A stretch of 64,000 nucleotides of DNA from Candidatus Tiamatella incendiivivens (GTDB lineage: Archaea; Thermoproteota; Thermoprotei_A; Sulfolobales; Acidilobaceae), in assembly GCA_015522635.1 (NCBI GenBank), contig WALW01000027.1, positions 124,001-188,000 of the forward strand, read 5' to 3'. Every line of letters begins with the position of its first letter. The stretch's first letter is position 1. The notes under the pieces were generated by a model. That model saw only the letters and a program-made list of their open reading frames with translations, was not told where the DNA came from and made no database searches. Of the stretch, positions 59,169-64,000 are shown one piece after another. The position numbers were made by a program, and so were the translations under genes.

Positions 59169-59296
59169 TGCCCGGTCCCGGTTTAGGGCCCCTGCAGGTC
59201 CTCTCGGACCCTACCGGGTACCCCAACGCGACAGGCTTAACTGCCGGGTTCGAGATGAGTCCGGGTGTTCCCCGATCGCTATGACCGGGCCGGGCA
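59169..59296 (-). rRNA. rrf: 5S ribosomal RNA
   Basis: On the minus strand 128 bases start TGCCCGG and end CCGGGCA, forming helix I. In between stand GGTCATAGCGATCGGGGAACACCCGG, ACTCATCTCGAACCCGGCAGTTAAGCC (loop A and helix III, conserved in all 5S rRNAs) and GGGTCCGAGAGGACC. It is isolated from the 16S and 23S genes, as in most Crenarchaeota, and lies just upstream of metG's start on the far side. Confidence 0.95.
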
Positions 59297-59352
59297 AGTC
59301 ATATACATCGGTTTCTGAAAGATTATAAAGTTATCTCACATTGTAAGGGGGG

Positions 59353-59634
59353 TTACTGCTGTTTTATCTCGGTACTATAAATTGCTTTTATTATTTTGAC
59401 ACCATGCTCCCCGCAGGTTCCAAGGTTTTTCCCAATATAGTCGCCTTCCTGGAAGTCTCTCTTCTCCTCTTTACCGTCTTCACTACATTCTATCAAGGTA
59501 ATAAGCTTTCTTGGGATTTCCTTTTTCCTTGACTGACTTGATTGTATAAAGAGGTAAATCGTTGAACCTATAAGTAGTAGGAGGAAAAGGAACTGCATAT
59601 ATGGATTATTCTGCGTATTAAGCACTATTCCCAC
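59353..59634 (-). CDS. Small single-span membrane protein of unknown function
   Basis: A 93-aa protein with one transmembrane segment (FLFLLLLIGSTIYLFIQ) near the N-terminus, then a charged cytoplasmic part (KEIPRKLITLIECSEDGKEEKRDFQEGDYIGKNLGTCGEHGVKII). It follows the DUF1512-like gene directly, ending and starting within one base, so the two are probably co-translated. The soluble part resembles small archaeal proteins encoded beside DUF1512, but I cannot name the family. Confidence 0.55.
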   Translation of the reverse strand: MGIVLNTQNNPYMQFLFLLLLIGSTIYLFIQSSQSRKKEIPRKLITLIECSEDGKEEKRDFQEGDYIGKNLGTCGEHGVKIIKAIYSTEIKQQ

Positions 59635-60759
59635 CTACTGTGATACCCCCATACTGTTTCCTATGCCTGCCAGTAAAACAACATCACCATTCTGAGTCTC
59701 TTCTTTTAGAATGGTCTTTATCCTATTCAATGCTTCAACACCGCCTTTGTATATCTCTTCTCTCATGGCGTATATCGCCTCCTCCATTCCCATCTTTATT
59801 ATAACTGTTCTAAGAGGTATTCCATATTTCGTTGCTACTCTTTCAATCCTGATTTTCTCAGGCCCTGGATCACCTATTGCTGCTCCGACACCTTCAGCTA
59901 CAGAACCTGTGTCTTCTCCTTCTAGCTTTAATGCAGCATCAACCGTGATTAACAGTCTCGGTTTTCCCGTTTTGAATAGGTCTTTTTCTATTATCTCTTC
60001 TATAGCCACCCCAGGTCTACCTACATTCGATTCTGGGCCACTAGCCTTTACTAGTATGATTTTACGGTTTTCGAATTCTACGAGCGAGGCTACAGTGTCT
60101 TCATCTATGTTTATCCATTCAGGTGTTCCATTAAATCGAGCTATTCTGTGTGCTATTAAGGGGCCTATGGCGTCGCCTATGGGAGCTCCTTTTGCAAAAT
60201 CGTCTAGTGCTTTTCGATAGCTTTCTGCTATCTTGAGTATTTGAGGTAGAATGAGTTTGAGCTGCATTAGTAGTATATAGTTGTTGGTTTTCTCGCTTGT
60301 TATTAAATAGTGCCTCACGATCTTGTATATCATGTTTAGTGCATATGTGATTTCCAGAGAGGTTTCAATTTTATATCGAATGCTTTTATCCCTTTCCGGC
60401 ATTTCCTTAAGTAGGAGTTCTTTTATATGGTTTCTTTCTGTCGTTAATATATGATCTAGTCTTCTAATAATGTCTGTCGGCTCTATATCTACTGGTGAAA
60501 TTGTCACATAATCCTTTATTCTATCGACTATGGTTTTAGGCCTCTTGGCGCCATTCCGAACAAGCATGTCCCGGGTTTTCTCTTCAGCCTCAGTGTAGTA
60601 TTTATAGAATATTCCGAGGGATGCTCTCACTTCCTTACCCCATAAATACATTTGGAACCTCTGGTTGGCCCCAACGAACAGTAATACGAATATAAGGAGG
60701 AATGCAAGCTGGCTTATAGCTGAAATCCAGTCGGCTAAGCTTGTTCCATCTGTTGTCAT
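59635..60759 (-). CDS. DUF1512-like archaeal membrane-associated protein
   Basis: A 374-aa protein with an N-terminal membrane segment (AISQLAFLLIFVLLFVGA). A helical region follows (RLDHILTTERNHIKELLLKEMPERDKSIRYKIETSLEITYALNMIYKIVRHYLI). The C-terminal alpha/beta part has KGAPIGDAIGPLIAHRIA, ILVKASGPESNVGRPG, LLITVDAALKLEGEDTGSVAEGVGAAIGDPG and LLAGIGNSMGVS. This matches my memory of archaeal DUF1512. The ATG at 60759 follows GAGGTG at ten bases; longer in-frame starts would overlap map. Function unknown. Confidence 0.7.
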   Translation of the reverse strand: MTTDGTSLADWISAISQLAFLLIFVLLFVGANQRFQMYLWGKEVRASLGIFYKYYTEAEEKTRDMLVRNGAKRPKTIVDRIKDYVTISPVDIEPTDIIRRLDHILTTERNHIKELLLKEMPERDKSIRYKIETSLEITYALNMIYKIVRHYLITSEKTNNYILLMQLKLILPQILKIAESYRKALDDFAKGAPIGDAIGPLIAHRIARFNGTPEWINIDEDTVASLVEFENRKIILVKASGPESNVGRPGVAIEEIIEKDLFKTGKPRLLITVDAALKLEGEDTGSVAEGVGAAIGDPGPEKIRIERVATKYGIPLRTVIIKMGMEEAIYAMREEIYKGGVEALNRIKTILKEETQNGDVVLLAGIGNSMGVSQ

Positions 60760-60773
60760 TTGATAAGTGCACC

Positions 60774-61682
60774 TCACGCAGTGGTAACCATTTTACCATC
60801 TTTTGTAAGCAAGATAGTATGCTCGAATTGGGATACTAATCCTCTACCCACCTCAACCAGAATAGGGTAGACATAAAGGGTTTTAGTTTTTATTAAAACT
60901 CTCATAGCGTGTTCAACAGTCTTCTCTCCGAAAACAGGGACAAGCCATCTGGGTGTGAATGGAAGGGTTTTATATTCCTGTGAAATATAGTCGAAGACTT
61001 CTCGTGATTCTCGATCCAGTTTACGTGGGTTCGTTTTTGCCAGTGAGTAAATATTAGCTATTTTCCCCTCTCTCGTTAAACCTTTCCCATTTGTTGCGAA
61101 CGGTTCTATGGCTATGGTCATGTCTTTATTTATTTTGAAGACAGCAAACCTGTCTCCATAGTTTGGGATAGAGAGACCAGCATGTATTCTATATCGGTCG
61201 ATGCTATGTCCTGTTAGGTTTCTTACCGGTTTAAACCCATAGTTCTTTATAACATGCTCTATAGCTAAGCCTATCTCAAACGCTTTCACGCCTGGTTTCA
61301 ATGTTTTAATAGCTTTTTCAAGGGCCTCTTTAGAGGCTTCGAGGAGAAGAACGTGTTTATCTGATAAATCTATGGTTTTGGCAGTATCTGCTATATATCC
61401 ATCTATATGAACGCCGAGATCCACTTTTACAACAGCATCCGGTGGAATAATTGTGGTATCGTTATATAAAGGAGTGAAATGTGCTGCTACCTCGTTGATG
61501 GATATATTACATGGAAACGCCAGTTTACCGCCCATGTCTATAATCTTTCTCTCAAGTTCTAAACAAACGTTTAATGCTTTCTCACCAGGTTTTACGATTT
61601 TGTCAGAGTACTCTCGTACTTCCCTCGCTATTTCCCCGGCTCTCAAGTATTTTTTTATCACTTCCTCTTCCAATTCACTCAA
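60774..61682 (-). CDS. map: Methionine aminopeptidase, type II
   Basis: Removes the initiator methionine from new proteins. The 302-aa protein is type II by its insertion. Metal ligands are in VVKVDLGVHIDGYIADTAKTI (two Asp) near residue 90, LTGHSIDRYRIHAG (His) near 150, MTIAIEPFA (Glu) near 187 and FEHTILL (Glu) near 287. It is followed by the DUF1512-like gene, which starts 15 bases after its stop. It is divergent from S10. Confidence 0.96.
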   Translation of the reverse strand: MSELEEEVIKKYLRAGEIAREVREYSDKIVKPGEKALNVCLELERKIIDMGGKLAFPCNISINEVAAHFTPLYNDTTIIPPDAVVKVDLGVHIDGYIADTAKTIDLSDKHVLLLEASKEALEKAIKTLKPGVKAFEIGLAIEHVIKNYGFKPVRNLTGHSIDRYRIHAGLSIPNYGDRFAVFKINKDMTIAIEPFATNGKGLTREGKIANIYSLAKTNPRKLDRESREVFDYISQEYKTLPFTPRWLVPVFGEKTVEHAMRVLIKTKTLYVYPILVEVGRGLVSQFEHTILLTKDGKMVTTA

Positions 61683-61804
61683 CGCTCATCAACCATTAGG
61701 CAAAATGATGAGAGCCGGTCAGCATTAAATATTAGCTTTTTATTAGGGGGATAAACCTTATATGATGATGCATGTATGGAAGAAGGTTATGGGGGAGTAG
61801 TGGT

Positions 61805-62113
61805 ATGGTAAACAAAGTCAGAATATGGCTGTGGAGTCCTAATGTAAATAGTCTAAGACATGTTGAAGAGCAGATAAGGAAGATATCAGAGAAAACGGGT
61901 GCTAGGATGAGAGGCCCTATACCGCTTCCCACGAAGAGACTGAAGGTACCGGTATTCCGATTGCCTCATGGTGAAGGGTCGAAACACTGGGAGCATTGGG
62001 AAATGAGGATACATAAGAGGTTAATTGATATAGTAGCTGATGAAAGAGTGATGAAGCAAATAATGAGGGTAAGGGTACCAAAGGATGTCTATATAGAAAT
62101 TAAGATAGTTTAA
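61805..62113 (+). CDS. rps10: 30S ribosomal protein S10
   Basis: A 102-aa archaeal uS10. Seen are [64 protein letters not shown] with the family signature, and the C-terminal [11 protein letters not shown]. The ATG at 61805 follows AGTGGT. In-frame codons back to 61772 are unlikely to be translated. In many archaea rps10 follows the EF-1A gene, but here EF-1A is on the opposite strand 800 bases away, so that operon is rearranged. Confidence 0.96.
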   Translation: MVNKVRIWLWSPNVNSLRHVEEQIRKISEKTGARMRGPIPLPTKRLKVPVFRLPHGEGSKHWEHWEMRIHKRLIDIVADERVMKQIMRVRVPKDVYIEIKIV

Positions 62114-62212
62114 TCTTTTACATAAATCCTTTAAATCCCTAGATCAGGCATTAATATTAATTACAGTTACAATCGAGAACTTTTACATATAATAATAGGT
62201 GTGCCGGGGTGC

Positions 62213-62289
62213 CCGAGCGGCCCAAGGGGCTGGCCTTGAGAGCCAGTGGGCGGAAGCCCGCGCGGGTTCAAATCCCGCCCCCGGCGCCA
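62213..62289 (+). tRNA. tRNA-Ser (anticodon TGA)
   Basis: Plus-strand class II cloverleaf: acceptor GCCGGGG/CCCCGGC, D-arm GCCCGAGCGGCCCAAGGGGC, anticodon arm CTGGC-CTTGAGA-GCCAG giving TGA, a long variable arm GGGCGGAAGCCC, T-arm GCGGG-TTCAAAT-CCCGC, discriminator G and encoded CCA. A TATA-like ACATATAATAA is about 25 bases upstream. Lies between rps10 and EF-1A. Confidence 0.95.
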
Positions 62290-62896
62290 TTTGCCATACA
62301 CGATAATTGCTTCTAAATACAATAAACTTGAGTGAGCCTTTATTATCTAGGTATTAGTATAACATGTAGCTTGTCACAATAAAGGAGTATAAGGGTTATT
62401 TGCGATTAATATTCACTTTATAAGTCTATCCTCTACTTTTATCTTAAAACACTAGTCTTTGTTTCGAAAAAGTAATGTTCTGGGAAGTATAAAGCTTGTT
62501 GTAGCTGATAAATCTAATTGACATATAAGTGAAGCTTAAACAATTTATTCAATTCCAAGGCTAACATTAGCTTTCTTAGGAGTTTTTGCTTACAATAATA
62601 AATCTTAAAAGATACTTCTCGGAATAGACCAAGGTTCACTGCAAAATCATCAGCAAAATCATCATGTTCTATGTATACAATAATAAAACCTCAACTGGAA
62701 GATTTTTCGAGTACAACTGTAAGTGTTATATTCCGCTGGTTCCTTGCACTGCTTATATTCGTTGATGTATCGAGGATTGGTTTTGAGATGTTGGAATTAC
62801 CGGCATAGACTGATTTATAATCCCTAGGTACTTGTTTTGCAAAGTAAAATACGATGAGATTTCTTCTTGGAGTAAAGTAAAGAAGGTTTGTATGGT
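62290..62896. other. AT-rich intergenic region with a 12-bp tandem duplication, no gene seen
   Basis: About 600 bases between tRNA-Ser and the EF-1A stop carry no convincing reading frame on either strand and no GC-rich RNA fold. The only repeat I see is GCAAAATCATCA twice in tandem at 62641-62664. The region may hold 3' untranslated sequence of EF-1A and decayed DNA. Confidence 0.5.
62641..62664. repeat. Tandem duplication of 12 bp
   Basis: GCAAAATCATCA is repeated exactly head to tail. On the minus strand each copy contains TGATGA, a C-box-like string, but no guide-length spacer or D box follows, so a C/D RNA is not supported. Confidence 0.6.
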
Positions 62897-64000
62897 TTAC
62901 TTTATTTCTACAGTTGTAGGTTTTACGTCCTTGACTATTCCTATTCCTATGGTCTTATTCATGTCTCTCATTGCGAATCTTCCTAGTGGCGGAAAGTCAC
63001 TGTACTTCTCTATTACCAGCGGCTTTATTGGCTTGAATCTTACTATAGCAGCATCACCCTGTTTGAGGAAGTCTGGGTGCTCCTCTAATACTTTACCCGT
63101 TCTTGGATCCACTTTCGCCACTATTTCAACTATTCTTGATGCTACACTTGCTGTGTGGACGTGGATGACTGGTGTGTAACCAACTGTTATGGCTGATGGA
63201 TGCCATATTACGAATATTTGTGCTGTAAACTCTTCAGCTACTGTCGGCGGTGTGTTTGGATGACCCACCACGTCTCCTCTCTTAACATCTTTCTTTGTTA
63301 TTCCTCTAACGTTGAATCCTATATTGTCTCCAGGTTCTGCTTTCTCAAGTTTTGTGTAGTGCATTTCTATGCTTCTGACTTCACCTATCTTACCTATAGG
63401 CATGAACACTAGTTTATCTCCCACTTTAAGAACCCCGGTCTCCACTCTACCTACAGGTACTACACCTACTCCAGGCACTTGGAGCACATTCTGTATAGGT
63501 ATCCTTAAAGGCTTGTCCACAGGCTTTGCTGGAGGCTCGATCTGGTCTAGTGCTTCTACTAGAGTTGGCCCATTGTACCACGGCATATTAGGGTCTCTCT
63601 CTATCAGGTTTGCCCCTGTCCATGCTGAGACTGGTACGTAGGCTATCTTGTCAATATCGTATCCGAGTCCTTTCATGAACTTCTTGAGTATAGATACCAC
63701 TTGCTCATATCTCTTCTGACTGTATGGCGGGTCTGTGGCATCCATCTTGTTTATTGCAACTACAACTTTATCTATACCCATGGTTTTAGCTAGTAATAGA
63801 TGTTCTCTGGTCTGTCCTTCAGGACTCATACCAGCCTCGAACTCTCCTTTCCTAGCTGAAACAACTACTACGGCTGTATCAGCTTGGCTTGCACCGGTGA
63901 TCATGTTCTTGATGAAATCACGGTGTCCAGGAGCGTCGATTATTGTGAAGTAGTATTTCCTGGTCTCGAACTTCATGAAGGTTAAGTCGATTGTTACTCC
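62897..64000 (-). CDS. tuf: Translation elongation factor 1A (partial; N-terminus beyond the right edge)
   Basis: aEF-1A brings aminoacyl-tRNA to the ribosome. The visible 367 residues begin within the G domain at GVTIDLTFMKFETRKYYFTI. They include G3 DAPGHRDFIKNMITGASQAD, G4 INKMDATDPPYS, the G5 region VSAWTGANL, then domains 2 and 3 to the end (KDVKPTTVEIK). The P-loop and about 70 N-terminal residues are outside the window. An internal Met near 63976 is not a start: homology continues past it to the edge. Confidence 0.97.
   Translation of the reverse strand, partial: GVTIDLTFMKFETRKYYFTIIDAPGHRDFIKNMITGASQADTAVVVVSARKGEFEAGMSPEGQTREHLLLAKTMGIDKVVVAINKMDATDPPYSQKRYEQVVSILKKFMKGLGYDIDKIAYVPVSAWTGANLIERDPNMPWYNGPTLVEALDQIEPPAKPVDKPLRIPIQNVLQVPGVGVVPVGRVETGVLKVGDKLVFMPIGKIGEVRSIEMHYTKLEKAEPGDNIGFNVRGITKKDVKRGDVVGHPNTPPTVAEEFTAQIFVIWHPSAITVGYTPVIHVHTASVASRIVEIVAKVDPRTGKVLEEHPDFLKQGDAAIVRFKPIKPLVIEKYSDFPPLGRFAMRDMNKTIGIGIVKDVKPTTVEIK

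Noticed and set aside
62641-62664. TGATGA strings on the minus strand as C/D boxes
   Set aside because: They arise from a 12-bp tandem duplication, with only five bases between a C-like and a D-like string, too short for a guide.

Overview
The window looks like chromosomal DNA of a hyperthermophilic crenarchaeon, most likely of the order Desulfurococcales. The evidence is the archaeal information-processing set (TFE alpha, MBF1, crenarchaeal Rpo8, SmAP-type Sm protein, aRF1, S17e, S10, ABCE1, thermosome, PAN, ESCRT-III-like protein, AglB/Stt3), the archaeal FBP aldolase/phosphatase, ArcTGT, aTrm56, geranylgeranyl reductase and WhiP. AT-rich intergenic DNA carries GC-rich structured RNAs, which is typical of hyperthermophiles. 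The order-level assignment is inference.

Layout. 0-5.5 kb: NAD synthase, CoaBC, a GNAT, a lipid reductase, Hsp20 with a convergent regulator, and a C/D box sRNA. 5.5-17 kb: two nucleotidyltransferase paralogues, a radical SAM protein, 6-phospho-3-hexuloisomerase, an H/ACA-like RNA, SHMT, a CinA-like protein, a MIP18-type Fe-S factor, SerRS and an ESCRT-III-like pair. 17-30 kb: AglB, SurE, a cDPG-synthetase/GTPase-like protein, small crenarchaeal proteins, a site-2 protease homologue beside an ATP-NAD kinase, NMN adenylyltransferase, aRF1, Sua5 and ArgF. 30-38 kb: WhiP with flanking repeats (a candidate replication origin), then one long minus-strand cluster MBF1-HflX-aTrm56-TFE-C5 methyltransferase-SPOUT-PhoU/RCK-Nre.

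38-52 kb: PAN, a PUA protein convergent with a PUA-less ArcTGT, SmAP, Rpo8, a membrane-anchored HerA-like ATPase, AK6-type kinase, thermosome, S17e, a ubiquitin-like/phosphoribosyltransferase fusion beside a Cgi121-like KEOPS subunit, a C/D sRNA, ABCE1, FBP aldolase/phosphatase and TIM. 52.9-56.1 kb is a sparse accessory island. It is bounded by a 3'-terminal tRNA fragment and an intact tRNA-Val with nearly the same 3' end, and it holds toxin-antitoxin genes, a secreted-type protein pair and a frameshifted pseudogene. 56-64 kb: tRNA-Val, enoyl-CoA hydratase, an interrupted tRNA-like locus, tRNA-Asn, MetRS, 5S rRNA, MetAP, S10, tRNA-Ser and EF-1A (cut by the window edge).

The genes serve mainly transcription, translation and RNA modification, plus NAD and CoA cofactor synthesis and gluconeogenesis. 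FBPA/P and TIM work consecutively. Sua5 and the Cgi121-like protein belong to the same t6A pathway. Several guide RNAs probably modify rRNA. The least conventional observations are the ubiquitin-like/PRTase fusion with an internal Gly-Gly, the repeats around whiP, the tRNA-bounded island, the interrupted tRNA locus, and an orphan cytosine-5 methyltransferase inside the TFE operon.
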